Part shown: positions 38,901 to 49,036 of the stretch, piece by piece
Layout: every line of letters begins with the position of its first letter
Position numbering within the stretch: the first letter of the stretch is position 1
Source of the DNA: Diphasiastrum complanatum
Taxonomy: Eukaryota; Streptophyta; Lycopodiopsida; Lycopodiales; Lycopodiaceae
Length of the DNA stretch: 64,000 nucleotides
Assembly: GCA_029204225.1 (NCBI GenBank)
Contig: CM055106.1
Coordinates: forward strand, 9,968,274 to 10,032,273
Direction: 5' to 3'
Notes under the pieces: generated by a model
The model's input: only the letters and a program-made list of their open reading frames with translations
Database searches by the model: none
What the model was told of the DNA's origin: nothing
Translations under genes and position numbers: made by a program

Positions 38901-41900
38901 GAAAACTTTTGTTCGCAACAAATGGCTCACAGAATCGCTTGAAAGAAGCCAAAAGGGCACTTGCTCATACTTACCAAGAATAAATGGAAGATCTGCTTTG
39001 TAGACGCCTGTTCGAAAGTAGACGTCAATGAAGTTAAGACCGATAGCATCAATTTTCACACGCACTTCGCCCTCACCAGGTTCACCTACCTCCACATCTT
39101 CATATTTTAGCACCTGTCAGGGACATTACAAGCATTTTTTCAACATAAGGAATGAATGATGAAGAGATCATTAAAAAGAAATGGACTAACTTAAAAGTCC
39201 AAACACTTTGACAACCACTCTGACTAAAACGTATACAGTATCTTTCCCAAACTGTTTATGGACACCCTACCCTACTTTAAAGACAACGCAGGTCAAAATA
39301 GTGAAGATATCGATGACTTGATAGTCGGTGATGCAGTACTCAAGCTCTATTTCTCAAGTATGTAACTTTTCTCTGATAGAATGTTGATCAACCACTATTT
39401 TTTGTTGGTGAAGTTAGTACAGAGGGTTCATGGTTAGCTGAATATGACTTCAGTTGCCATAATATGATTTTGTAGGTGCCACTTGTTCTAGATGCTTTCT
39501 AACAATCTTGCATTAGAGGATTGCCTCTTACTACTCAAGAAATAGTGCCAAAAGCCAAACTAAAAGAAAAACTTGTAGTTGAGATTCACATCTGTAAAGC
39601 CCAACAACTGTAAGCCTTTGACATCATTTTTTGTCCCCCATAATTTGCTGTACCCACCCCTTACATATTGTGATATACTCTTTGCAGCTTTCCAATTTGA
39701 CTCCGTCATCTTTACTCATGAAACAGCTAAGTATCCCAGCTACATAGGCCATATCTGGTTTGTCATCGAGTAGATTGAGCTGCCCACAAGTTGCTCATAT
39801 AGAGTTTTGTCTGCATCAGGGAAGTTGCCTTCACCGGATAGCTTACTGTTTGCATCAATGAGTATTGACGGGTTGAAAATCTTGCAAGTTGAGTCTTTTC
39901 AAGATCGCATAAGCATATGTCACTTAGGATATAATAATGCTATATTCTCTCAAAAAACTAGAGTTCCTAACCAATCTTTCATGTCAAATTCCTTCGAAAG
40001 ATTGTTCTATCCCTTTTCCGTAAGGACCTAATACTCCCTATGATGACTAAGTTGTCCAGACCTCATTAATTAGATGCTCTTTCTCCTTTTTCACATAGGA
40101 GTTCTTATCTAATTTTCTTTTCTCAAACTGCAGGCTGTTAAGGTCCTCATCAATATGAGTATTACACCCTTGGCCCCTGCTTCAAGACATAAACTATATA
40201 GAAACAAAGGCACCAAACGTCATAAGAAGAAAAGCTCTAAACCATTGAATTAGAAGCCAACACAGAGTCAAGAGCAATTATCAAATCCACAGTCGAAGAA
40301 GAAAATGTTCTGTAAGTATTGCAAACACACTAATCATGAGATTCAAGATTGCGGAATATTGAAGGCGAAGAATTCCAACAACAAGCAATTAGATCAGCAG
40401 GTGAATGCAATTGCAGTTACATCTCAATCCCCAATTCACAACATGGATGAAGGAGCGTTTATGATCAGAGATCAAAAAGCGCAAGTCAATAATGCTTGGT
40501 TTTTCGATTCTAGAGCCACTCAACCCCAGTCATCGCAAACATTTCCATTGCTATACGCCTTACAATACAAAGAAATTCATTCATCTTCGCAACGATAGTA
40601 CACACACTATTGAGGGTGAAGGCATTCTAGGATTGAATTTTCCAGCATTCAAGTTACTATTGAATATTTTGTATGTACCTAAACTGTCAACAAATCTGTT
40701 ATTAGTAAGCAAAATCATTGATTTAGGTCATTGGAAGAATTTGAATCTAATCAATGGCGAATTATCGATAGGATGAATAAGTTCCTTGCACTCGGAAAGA
40801 GGCTTGGATACTTATATAGACTAATTCATTGTTATTCTGACACAAGTCAAGCCTTGAATACTTCTGTTCTAGTCAATAAAGCATTACTTTGGCACTATAG
40901 GTTAGGTCACTTGAATCATATATATGTATCTACTATCGAATATGTTTAGACAGTCCTTAATACTTGATCTCAATTATCTAGACAAAAAGATTGACCTCCC
41001 TGTCTGCCATAGCTACATTGTCAGAAAGCATTTTTTTTAGATCGAGTCATAAGCATGCAACAAAAGATGTTCTAGACATTGTTCACTCAGATATATGTGG
41101 GATTGATGCAAACTTTGTCGTTGCTTGGTGCAAAGTACTTTATTACCTTCATTGACGAATTTTCGAGAAGAACAACTCTTTATTTCATTAAGCAAAAATC
41201 GAAGGCTTTCAACCTCTTCAAACAATTCAAGGAGTGTGCAAAATTTGAAACTGGTGAAAGAATTAAAGCACTAAGGTCATACAATGGGGGAGAATACATC
41301 TCAACCGAATTCAAGGAGTATTGCCTTAGCAAAGGCATTGAGCAACAATTTATTACTTCTTATTGGCCTCAGTCGAATGGTCTTGCTAAAAAAAAGGATC
41401 AAACCTTAGTCGAAGTGGCTAAGTGTATGCTTGATCACATGACACTACCAAAATCCTTCTAGGCTGAAGTCGTTTCCACTGCAGCTTATATTCAGATTAG
41501 ATGCTCGACTAAAAAGCTCTCAGACAAAACACCTTATAAATTTGGACAAGCTCTAGGCTCCAAACCTTCACTATCAAACCTCAAAGTTTTTAGATGTATT
41601 GCCTACGCGTAGATACCGCAGGAAATAAAAAAGAAGCTAGACTCAAATCTATTTTCATTCGTTATACGACTTCAAATAGAGCTTACAAGCTGTGTGATCC
41701 GTTGAATCGAAGATATTCACCATCCGAGATATCGTCTTTATTGAGGATCAGTTTATCAACCTCAAAGGTAAGGGCAAAGCTGAGACAGTCGAATTATCGA
41801 ACACGCCTATTTTCAACTCGACTATTCGTATCGAAGGTCAAAATGCGTCAACTTTAGGCGAACAGCTTATCAACAGCGAATCAAAGAAGATGTTGCAGCT

Positions 41901-44900
41901 CAGCAACAACATAACTAAGAAAATGATAATCAGCCTCATTCATCTCCCAGAAGATCGACAAGAGATCATAGACCACCTAACAGGTACATCGATGAATCTG
42001 CGAACGCCAAGTATTGTCAAAGAAGAACTCAATCAGTCAGACTCCGATCTATGGAACAAAGCTATGGATAGAGAGTATTCATCTCTATCAAAAACCAGAC
42101 TTGGATTATTGTCAAATTACCTCCGAGTAGAAATGTAGTTGATTGCAAATGGATATTCAAGATCAAATACAAAGCGGATGGAAATAACAATCGAAGGAAA
42201 GCTCAACTTGTCACACAAGGATTTTCTCAGATCCCAAATATCAACTATACTAAGACTTTCAGTCCGGTAGTAAAGCATTCTTCAATCGGACTTCTACTAT
42301 CGCATGTTGCTGCAGCGAATCTGGAGATACATCAGATAAATGTACAAACAACGTATCTGAATGGAGATATCGAAGAAGATATCTACATGATACAACCCAA
42401 AGGTTATCTAATCAACGGCAAGGAGAATCATGTATGTAAACTCCATAGAGCACTTTATGGCCTGAGGCAATCTGCTATAGCTTGGTTCCAAAGGATCAAC
42501 ACTTTCGTTATCGAATGTGGTTATAACCCAAACGCTTCAAATTCGAATGACTTCAGTCAATGCAACATTCTTTTATTATTATCACATTGTATGTGGACGA
42601 CACACGGCTATTCAGCGATAGTGTCAAATTGATAAAAGATGCAAACCAAATGTTGGCCTCAGAATTCGACATAATGGATCTGGACGAAGCTCATTACTGT
42701 CTTGGTATTCAAATTCAAAGAGACAAAGACGTACATTTACAATATACTAATCAGATACAATTTGATGAATTGCAAGTTAGCTCACTCACCAATGGACCCA
42801 GGCCTCAAATTGTCACAGGACCAGTGTCCTCAAACAAAAGAAGAGAAGGAGTAGATGTGTGAGTACCCATATCATTTGATAATAGGTTCTCTTATGCACG
42901 CGATAATCTATACCAGACCACACATAGGTTTTGTAGTCAGTTCCTTAAGTCAGTATATGGCTAATCCTGGTATTATACATTGGAAAGCTCTTATAAGAGT
43001 TATGAGATACATTCCAGCTACTATAGACCAATGCATCTATTATGGAGCAGTCGACAATGACAAACTCAATATACTCAGTGGGTATTTAGATGCAAGTTGG
43101 GCAAGAGATGTAGACACTCGTAGATCCACATCTGGATTTACATTCTTCCTTAATGGTGGTTTGATTTCATGGAACAGTCGCAAGTAAACCTCAATAGCTC
43201 TATCGTCTATAGAATCAGAGTATGTCGTTGCCTCTCAAGCAACAAAGGAAGCAGTGTGGTTGCAAAACTTACTATCGGACGTTTGTCTGAAGCAGAGTGC
43301 TCCGACAGTTGCCTTTTGTGATGATCAAAGTGCTATTGCTTTATCGGCCAACCCCAGGTTTCATTCCAAGAGTAAGCACATTGAAATTAAGTATCACTAT
43401 GTCAGAAGTAAAGTTTTCGACAAAGAGGTTAGCTTGGAGTACTGTCAAACGCGAGACATGACAATAGACATTTTTACGAAGGCGCTGAGCTTGAATGCAC
43501 ACAAAAGATTTTGTGCAGAACTAAGTTTGAAGGTCAAAGCATTCATGGATTCAGATTAAGGGGGAGTTTTGGATTATCTGAATAATCGATCTTTAATCTA
43601 CATCCATTAATCTATCCAGTTTTACAGTTTTACTCATGTTTTTACACAGTCTACAACAACACAGGAACAACTAACAGTCGGGTTCGACAAAGAACATCGA
43701 AGGTGTTCGAACTATTGAGTGTTAACAGAACTTGTTTCCACTCGTTTTGAAGCTAACGACTTGCCCTAACGGTTTTTTGCAAGTAGTTTCCAAGAAGCCC
43801 AACTGGATAAGTGACAACGCAATATGGCTAAGCTCCAATTGCCATCTGTGACCAGACAGCTGTCTTCGACTGTCATTTGGATTAGCCTAAACGACCTTCA
43901 TAACTAGTATAAATAGTTGATCACTTTCTCAGTTAACTTCTTCAGCAAATCTTCAGTTCTTTAGATCTTCAACTCTTCAGCTATTGATCTTGGAGATTAA
44001 TATAGCGCATTGCTAGAAATGCTTACTGCTTAGTAGCAAAAGTGTTTGATAGAGTCAAAATACTCAGAGATAGTTTAGAGTACGTGGTTGCATCCATTAT
44101 TATTTTGTGCTCACGATTATATTGATTTGTACATGCTACTTACCAAATTGATCATCGTTTAGTATTATGTCAGAATGATCGAATGCTTCTCTGTTCTATT
44201 TGTTATGTTCTCTTATAGATTTGTCTGAAGTATCAAATACTTTTGATACAACAATGTTTATTCTGTTATGTTTGTCTACGAAATCAATCTAACCGATTCT
44301 GATGATTTCAAAGTTAGAATCACTGAGAATTCGAATGTGACAATAGTCGCAATAGTTTTGTTCAAATTTGATAGGTGTTGTCATGCATTAGGAGAAGGAT
44401 TATTCTGCAAAGCCCGATAGTGCCTCTATAGACTACAGCCATTTCTCTATTGAGCATCCTTTCCTTCTTCCAACATCCGGAACATGTTGCAAGATTTTGG
44501 CCTAGAATCTTGTCCCTTTATTTTTTTGCAATATGGGTCTCAAAAAACAACACCTTTCATGGGGAATTTGGTGTTAATATTTCCAAAAAAAATTTCTGCA
44601 TTGTAGGAGTTTACTTTTCCAAGATATTATGCATTATATTGCCGATTCATTGATTCATGATCAAAGTTGCAGGCCACGATCCGGAACGCGATTTGGAACA
44701 CGTTCCGGATCGCGTTCCGGATCACGTTCCGGGATTTCCCATGAGGGTTTCCCGGAACGCTTTTTTTAAAAAAAAATTAAAATTTTTTTGAATGCCAATA
44801 TGGGTATCAAATGGAAGGTCTTTTCAAGAGCAGTTCATTTATCAAGTTTGCCATCAATTATCAAGAGCAGTTACTGTAAGCATTACTTTTTCTGTCAAAG

Positions 44901-47900
44901 GAATACAAGGCAACAAGTATATTGTTGGAGGGCATCAGTACCTGTTTAACAAGCCAAATTTTTTTATGTGGGCCACGGGCTGCCTGCTCGCGGCCCACAA
45001 AATTTTAAGCGCGTTCCGGGTTAGCGTTTTTGGTCCCGGAACGCTCACGATCCAAAACGCTCGATCCAAATCGAGATCCTTCCGGATCACGATCCGCTGC
45101 AACACAGTTCATGATGCACAGATTCACTAATTAACTGATTGTTGTTTAAGGGGAAAACACCGTTTTCATATTTTTGGAGCAGGATTCTATACGTGGAGCT
45201 GGACTGGAACACATTGTATCTTGCTAAGGATTTCAGATGTTCCTTTGAACCAAGGATAACTCTTAATGACCCTTGATATCGAACTTAGGGATCAATAGTA
45301 GTCAAAAGTCTTCATTGGTTACTAACATACATGTGTGTGATTGCAATATGCAAAAAAAAAAATTGCCATAAGCAAAAAAAATGCAAAATTTCGTTGTTCA
45401 AAAAGAAGATGCAACGAAATGCACTCTGCTGCATCTAAGCCTCGAACCTACAATAACTTCTTGTTTTTGTGATTCTTGTCCAACAAATTCATCTTGAGAG
45501 CCAAGGATCGATGTGAACTCCTCAGCTTCTTTTTCTTACTTCCAAATAAGAAGTTTGTCATCCTCTTCAAATACAAAATCTTGTTTGTTCTCAAGTTTAT
45601 ACTATCTATAACCCTCTCCTTGTCACTTTAGCCCAGAAATATGCAATTTACCACTTTTGAGTTCAACTTGTGTGTCTACCCTTGGCAATGTGAGGATATG
45701 TCATTTACCCAGAAAAAGGTGTGCCACCTTAATCTTATTTCGGTAGATGTTTCCTCATGTGAAATTCCTTCAATGGACTTTGTTGGACTTCTATTTGGTA
45801 GATTTACTATCATACTTATAGCTTTTTTGCAAAAGAAATTTGATAAACTTTTACTGTTGAGAGTATTCTTACAATCATTCTATTCTTACATATTGTTGAG
45901 TAGTGTACTGAGCAACATGTTGTTGAATGCCATTAGCTTTGCAGAACTCAACAAACAAATTAGATATGTACTCACCTCCTTTGTTTAATCTTAGTATGCT
46001 GATTTTCTTCCTTGTTTAATTTTCCATAAGAGATTTGAAGTATTTGAAGTACTTCAAAGCTTGAGACTTTCATAAATAGACCTGAATATTACTTGTGAAG
46101 CCATCTACAAAACTCTTGCCTCTAGAGACCTAATTTGAGTTAGTCCACATAAATTTGAATATACAACTCCAACATGTATCTACATCGTCGGATTATGTGG
46201 CTGGCATTTCATTTTTACCAAGCCTTTGGGAAAGGCTCCTTTCATAAAGTTAGGTCATCTTTAGGAGTTGAGACCAAATCCATGTTGCTTCCATCAAGAT
46301 TTGAGGAGTGTCAAAAACTATCAAATTGTATCTAAATTCTTCCATGTCATATCTTGGTATGGTTGATAGACCACAACCTCTACCCAATTGCACCCCATGA
46401 TTAATGTACTTTGATGACTCCTGGATATAAGTCACATGTTATGTAAGCTAAAATCTAGTGACTTCTAGTGATAAAAATCAAGTCTCTAAGAAAAAGGAAA
46501 TCTAGGTAGTGGTGCTAGCCAAAAGTGATTCACCAAAAGTTAGGGATGTTGGGTTTGAATAGGCGAAGCTTTCACCACAAGATTACTATAGCTTGTATGG
46601 TGTTTAAGAACTTTGATAAGGCTAGAGCCTAGTATTGTTGCCCCCACTTAAATCTCAAATTGATTCACGTATATAACTAGGATTTCTAACACCTCAATTT
46701 CTATGCCACTTTCAAGATACACAAAAGAATAAGGCATTGACATTGTAGCTGAATAGCTCTTCCTTGCTCTTCGAAATAGCATATTTGACTTGTGTAACAC
46801 CCTAACCGAATGGAACTACGCCCTATAAGATAAAAGGGGGCCTTTGGAAGCTTCTAAAAAATTTGTCTATTATGCAAATTTGATATTGTTGGTCTCCTTT
46901 TGACTTGCTCAATTCAATCACGAACTTTTTCAACTAGTCACTCTAACAAAAGATCTCCCTATCTACGGCTTTTGTCAGCAAATTGTCAATGAAGTTTCTT
47001 GCAACACATGCAAGCAATCTTGGCACCCAAGTTGTAGTAAGATTTTGTGTTCCAATCCCTTTGAAGTGATCTAATTTTCTCCTACAATAGCATTCATGGT
47101 AGAGAGAGCGCCCCTTGGAAGCTTTTGATGTGCTCTTGCACACAACTAAACCAAAGCTTAAAAAACTATCAACTTTCAAGATTTGAAGACACGGACACGC
47201 AAGAAACACGCTTCATAAGAGATGTTCATGAAGATGACTAGCTCTCATAGTCACACAAATGAAGGAAAAAGCACAAAAAAACATCAAATCACTATCTAGA
47301 ATCTCTCAAAGCATGTAGGCATCCGCATAATTACTTCAACTACATTGAGATATGAACCCTATTCATACTTCAAAATATGGTATGAATCTTGTATGCTTAT
47401 GCTACGTCGGGCCCATTAATGACATGTCATTGATCTAATATTATTAGCTCAAGTTTGTAATAGCCTTGGGCTTGTTAACCACTTAATCTTGTACTTTGGA
47501 GATACAATGGATGTTTATATTATTAAGCCCCCATGACACAAGTACATTACACATAAAACATAAATTGTTACAGTCAATGAGGATTGATATAGAACAAAAT
47601 AGGCATTACTCTTCTAACATTCCAAGCCTAAAAGAGTTTTCTTGGATTATATCAGTGATCATTTATATACACGAAAGCTTATGGTATAAAGACGTAAAGG
47701 TGAGGAACATTTACCAAATTTACAAGCCTATTTCTCTAGCTGGGAACCAACCCCACTTTTGAGGTCAAGATGTCATATTCTTTTATATCCATGTCCATTG
47801 TAAAATGTAATGTCCATCGGAGTGCGGTGCATGAGTAGAGTTGTTGACTGCCACCAAAAGGGTGCAGGCTCGAATCTCGACCATTGTGTAGTGACATCTA

Positions 47901-48480
47901 AGGAGCTTAGCTCCGTAAATGACATTGTCAAGTTGTATATATGTTGTATATAACAACCACTAGTTGCTTAACATGTATGAAAAAAAAAATTGATAAAAAT
48001 AAAAATAAAATGTAGCAGTGCTAATCTCCATTGTAAGATAAATGGTCAAATCATCCGCCTATGGCGATTTTGTGAACGATGTAAATAGCAAGGTCACTAG
48101 CTTGAAGGGATGTGCTTGTGATTGGCATAGGGATCCGGGGACTCATTCAGAGGTTGCTAACTTCTCTTGAAATGGAGGCGTCAACCTGCTTACAGGCCTG
48201 CTCAATTTCATCAAACAATCAGGACCAAATGCTTTGGACAACAAAGCACTTCTCTTATAACCAAGATTCAAGCCAATTGTGATCCAGATAGCTACAATGA
48301 GACTGTCACGAATAAATCGCCAATTCTGGTCAAATATCCTTGTTAAAGCAAGAGAACTACTAGTACGTGAGAATGGAAGTCCACAAGAATTTATAAAAAG
48401 CAGATAGAAAGGATGAGCTATAGATAGATAAACAGCACCTCTGGACCACCGAGCTCATAGACACGAACTCCTTTCACCAT
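23906..48480 (-). CDS. NADPH:quinone oxidoreductase (zeta-crystallin type), 5 exons over 24.6 kb
   Basis: Coding exons on the - strand are 48480-48439, 39113-38975, 38551-38325, 38067-37810 and 24220-23906 (42, 139, 227, 258, 315 bp; 981 in all, 326 residues). All introns are GT-AG and all phases join without a stop. The protein belongs to the medium-chain dehydrogenase/reductase quinone reductases: NADPH reduces quinones, usually by one-electron transfer. The N-terminal part is GroES-like ([30 protein letters not shown]). The nucleotide-binding fold has [15 protein letters not shown], and the end is [20 protein letters not shown]. It is collinear with plant TED2-like proteins. Start: the first ATG is 48480. 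The frame stays open upstream for about 70 codons, rich in Ser, Leu and Ala, without an ATG, so an organelle-targeting form from an upstream exon is possible. Confidence 0.92.
25188..25412 (-). repeat. Probable short 3' LTR with polypurine tract
   Basis: On the - strand the tract TTGGGGGGAG (about 25404-25413) is followed by TGTTAGGAGTTAATG. A candidate outer edge is TGTATTGGG (+ strand) at 25188, giving an LTR of about 216 bp. The outer edge is uncertain because no second copy is present to compare. Confidence 0.45.
25438..28030 (-). pseudogene. copia pol relic: integrase, RT, RNase H
   Basis: The - strand order is integrase (27990-27450, broken; [11 protein letters not shown] and a degenerate RVAKRKN), the IN C-terminus ([17 protein letters not shown]), RT (26957-26454: [27 protein letters not shown]; then 26457-25888 with [12 protein letters not shown]) and RNase H (25863-25438: [24 protein letters not shown]). 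Frame changes occur near 27000, 26455 and 25880. The RNase H end has shifted and lost the usual TKAL block. It is inserted in intron 4, in the same orientation as the host gene. The 5' end is missing beyond 28030-28063. Confidence 0.85.
28064..28525 (+). repeat. LTR with tRNA-iMet primer site
   Basis: TGGTATCAGAGCC at 28513-28525 directly follows an LTR-like end TTTTAACA (28512). A plausible start TGTTTTTATTG at 28064 gives about 449 bp. A TATA-like TTATATACAG lies near 28244. The element sits at the broken 5' end of the - strand copia relic. Confidence 0.55.
28526..29172 (+). mobile_element. Short internal region of a non-autonomous LTR element
   Basis: Between a primer site (28513) and a polypurine tract (AGAAGGGAGGAG, 29161-29172) there are only about 650 bp. 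A 93-codon stretch (28670-28951) rich in Asp, Val, Pro and Ala has no recognised domain. The phrase before the tract resembles the usual end of Ty3/gypsy internal regions. This small size fits a TRIM or a strongly deleted element. Confidence 0.45.
29173..29689 (+). repeat. Partial LTR with TATA box
   Basis: TGTTATGGACACGC follows a polypurine tract at 29172. A TATA box (CTATAAATAG, about 29263-29272) supports an LTR promoter. The far edge is lost; another LTR junction lies at 29690. Confidence 0.45.
29690..30506 (+). repeat. LTR flanked by polypurine tract and primer site
   Basis: CAAGGAGGGG (29680-29689) precedes TGTTAAGAAATC, and CTTCACA (30493) is followed, after one base, by TGGTATCAAAGC (30495-30506). 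A purine tract on the left and a primer site on the right of one LTR is unusual. The 804-bp size is reasonable. Confidence 0.45.
30846..31004. repeat. 81-bp tandem duplication
   Basis: ACTTGCTTAGCGCAATGATT starts at 30846 and recurs with small changes at 30927. The second copy is interrupted near its end by the LTR at 31005, so the duplication is older than that insertion. Confidence 0.8.
31005..31390 (-). repeat. 3' LTR (373 bp) with polypurine tract
   Basis: The LTR is bounded by perfect inverted ends TGTTAG (31005-31010) and CTAACA (31372-31377). On the - strand the purine tract TTTAAGGAGGG directly precedes the LTR. RNase H of the same element ends about 40 bp further up. Confidence 0.75.
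31417..33508 (-). pseudogene. copia pol relic: integrase, deleted RT, RNase H
   Basis: On the - strand, GAG-pre-integrase ([27 protein letters not shown]) leads to integrase ([20 protein letters not shown], one Gly missing; PQQNGVAE). The IN C-terminus follows (32828-32322). The RT lacks its N-terminal half, starting at the palm [13 protein letters not shown] (32382). RNase H is 31934-31417 ([30 protein letters not shown]). Between IN and RT a deletion removed the fingers. Frame changes occur near 32840, 32380 and 31850. It lies in intron 4 of the host gene. Confidence 0.85.
33516..33615. repeat. 42-bp tandem repeat, two full units and a partial third
   Basis: TAGAAGTCTAAACACCATGT starts at 33516, recurs at 33558 with few changes, and starts again at 33600. 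It adjoins the broken 5' end of the copia relic. Confidence 0.8.
33616..34182 (-). other. Purine-rich (+ strand) leader and primer site
   Basis: 33840-34165 is almost all purine on the + strand. The - strand primer site TGGTATCAGAGC lies at 34171-34182, so this is the pyrimidine-rich 5' leader of a - strand LTR element. Long hydrophobic or basic ORFs here are a by-product of the base bias. Confidence 0.55.
34183..34690 (-). repeat. Probable 5' LTR next to the 34171 primer site
   Basis: TGTCATAAGC on the + strand starts the LTR directly at the primer site. The outer edge is not identified; 34690 is only an estimate. Confidence 0.4.
34941..35096 (+). pseudogene. copia primer site and first codons of gag
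   Basis: TGGTATCAGAGC at 34941-34952 is followed by an ATG at 35005 and the gag opening [16 protein letters not shown], then a TAG at 35094-35096. Everything after that is unrelated, GC-richer sequence, so the element is truncated by rearrangement. Confidence 0.7.
35097..35460. other. GC-rich patch of unknown origin
   Basis: The base composition rises clearly above the surroundings. It includes CACGTG (near 35325). It could be an LTR or a recent insertion. No coding potential is accepted. Confidence 0.4.
35465..35650 (+). pseudogene. Ty3/gypsy pol C-terminal fragment
   Basis: The segment [16 protein letters not shown], followed by DTFHVRTL, is the integrase C-terminal pattern of Ty3/gypsy elements (K-L-x-P-R-Y-x-G-P-x-x-I and F-H-V-S-x-L). 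Nothing else of the element is present nearby. Confidence 0.65.
36282..36688. mobile_element. hAT-type MITE (407 bp) with 8-bp target duplication
   Basis: The perfect 8-bp direct repeat GTTTGATG flanks the element (36274-36281 and 36689-36696). The ends are inverted: CATAGAA and TTCTATG. The inside holds many copies of ACGGTTC/GAACCGT in both orientations and a TAAT microsatellite (about 36371-36400). There is no coding capacity. It lies in intron 4. Confidence 0.85.
39740..40020 (-). pseudogene. Decayed copia RT fragment
   Basis: The - strand reads [20 protein letters not shown], the copia RT thumb pattern (LYRQLVGSLIYLT). The flanks are too decayed to assign. Confidence 0.6.
40130..43559 (+). 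pseudogene. copia relic: gag end, protease, integrase, RT, RNase H
   Basis: The element starts inside gag, with no 5' LTR. In order: knuckle [14 protein letters not shown] (40312), protease WFFDSRATQ (Gly to Arg), integrase (41079-41462; LRSYNGGEY with the catalytic Asp changed to Tyr, LAKKKDQ with the Glu changed to Lys), RT (42130-42860; [11 protein letters not shown]) and RNase H (43040-43559; [25 protein letters not shown]). At least six frameshifts and several stops occur. It is of the same family as the element at 17691-21254 and lies in intron 1, antisense to the host gene. Confidence 0.85.
43558..44410 (+). repeat. Polypurine tract and probable 3' LTR
   Basis: AAGGGGGAG (43558-43566) is followed by TTTTGGATTATC, likely a mutated TGTTGG edge. 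A TATA box (AGTATAAATAG, about 43908) and a phrase similar to 49990-50040 support the LTR identity. The end near 44410 is estimated. Confidence 0.5.
44662..45107. mobile_element. hAT-type MITE (446 bp) with 8-bp target duplication
   Basis: The perfect 8-bp direct repeat TTCATGAT flanks it (44654-44661 and 45108-45115). The terminal inverted repeats share the block GTTGCAG (CAAAGTTGCAG and CTGCAACACAG). Next to both ends lie repeated GATCCGGAACG/CGTTCCGGATC motifs. An apparent ORF through it is not accepted as a gene. Confidence 0.85.
45480..46255 (-). pseudogene. Strongly decayed copia integrase
   Basis: The - strand reads [20 protein letters not shown] (near 45930-45990), the integrase motif around the second catalytic Asp, here Asn. 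The flanking parts resemble the integrase core and C-terminus but are broken by many stops. Confidence 0.6.
47810..48005 (+). mobile_element. tRNA-derived SINE with 9-bp target duplication
   Basis: The 9-bp repeat TAAAATGTA flanks the element (47801-47809 and 48006-48014). An RNA polymerase III A-box-like GCATGAGTAGAGTTG (47829-47843) and a B-box-like GGCTCGAATCTCG (47867-47879) are spaced as in a tRNA. The tail is A-rich (from about 47979). All these are hallmarks of a SINE moved by LINE machinery. It lies in intron 1. Confidence 0.85.
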
Positions 48481-48730
48481 ACTGGCGACAGGACCCCGCG
48501 CTTGAAAACTTCTGACACCACTGACGATAATGGGTAGATTTCTGATGGCGGAGGAGTAAGGTAGTAAGGCCAGAGAGCTAGAGAATTTGGCTTGGATGCG
48601 AAGAGGAGGAAAATTTAATGGAGGAAGCAAAACAAGGCAGGAAGCCAGGGCAGCAGTCTGTCTGAAGAGAGCAGAAACAAATGCCGTTGACCTCGCGTAG
48701 AATAGTAAAGGAGTGATTAGGGCATTTTAC
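48478..48730 (-). promoter_or_regulatory. 5' leader region of the quinone oxidoreductase gene
   Basis: The region directly upstream of the ATG is open in the coding frame and is compatible with a leader or a cryptic targeting peptide. No clear TATA box is seen. Duplicated tRNA-like sequence begins only 70 bp beyond it. Confidence 0.4.
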
Positions 48731-48800
48731 TTTGTATTTTGAAGACACCTCCCTAAATGAAATTTAGAAGTTATACGATTAGAAGTTATACGATTAGAAG

Positions 48801-49036
48801 TTACTATGTGTATATGTACCACAATGTTTCTTGGTTTCCAAGGGGAGTCTCGAACCTGGGACCAAAGAAACTTTGGATGCCAAGCTAACTAGTTGAGCCA
48901 ACCCCGTTACTATGTGTATATGTACCACAATGCTTTTTGGTTTCCAAGGAGAGGCTCGAACCTGAGACCAAAGAAACTTTGGATGTCAAGCTAACCAACC
49001 AAGACAACCCCGTTGGTTGTATATGTACCACAATGG
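48801..49036 (-). repeat. Tandemly duplicated tRNA-like (SINE) fragment, 106-bp unit
   Basis: Two units start with TTACTATGTGTATATGTACC (48801 and 48907) and a third begins at about 49013. On the - strand each unit holds an A-box-like TGGCTCAACTAGTTAGC and a B-box-like GGTTCGAGACTCC (48844-48856; second copy 48950-48962). The units differ at several bases, so the duplication is not recent. It lies just upstream of the quinone oxidoreductase. Confidence 0.7.

Larger units (their letters stand above)
39114..48438 (-). other. Intron 1 of the quinone oxidoreductase gene (9.3 kb)
   Basis: The donor is GAG|GTGCTG at 48439/48438 and the acceptor CTGACAG ends at 39114. It contains a copia relic, a hAT MITE, two decayed copia fragments and a SINE. 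39120-39700, 45116-45480, 46260-47800 and 48015-48438 show nothing I can name with confidence. Confidence 0.85.

Noticed and set aside
44792-45130. + strand ORF of 112 codons
   Set aside because: It runs through a hAT MITE and its target duplication.
48844-48906. Functional tRNA gene
   Set aside because: A and B boxes are present, but no complete cloverleaf could be folded and the sequence is part of a duplicated repeat.
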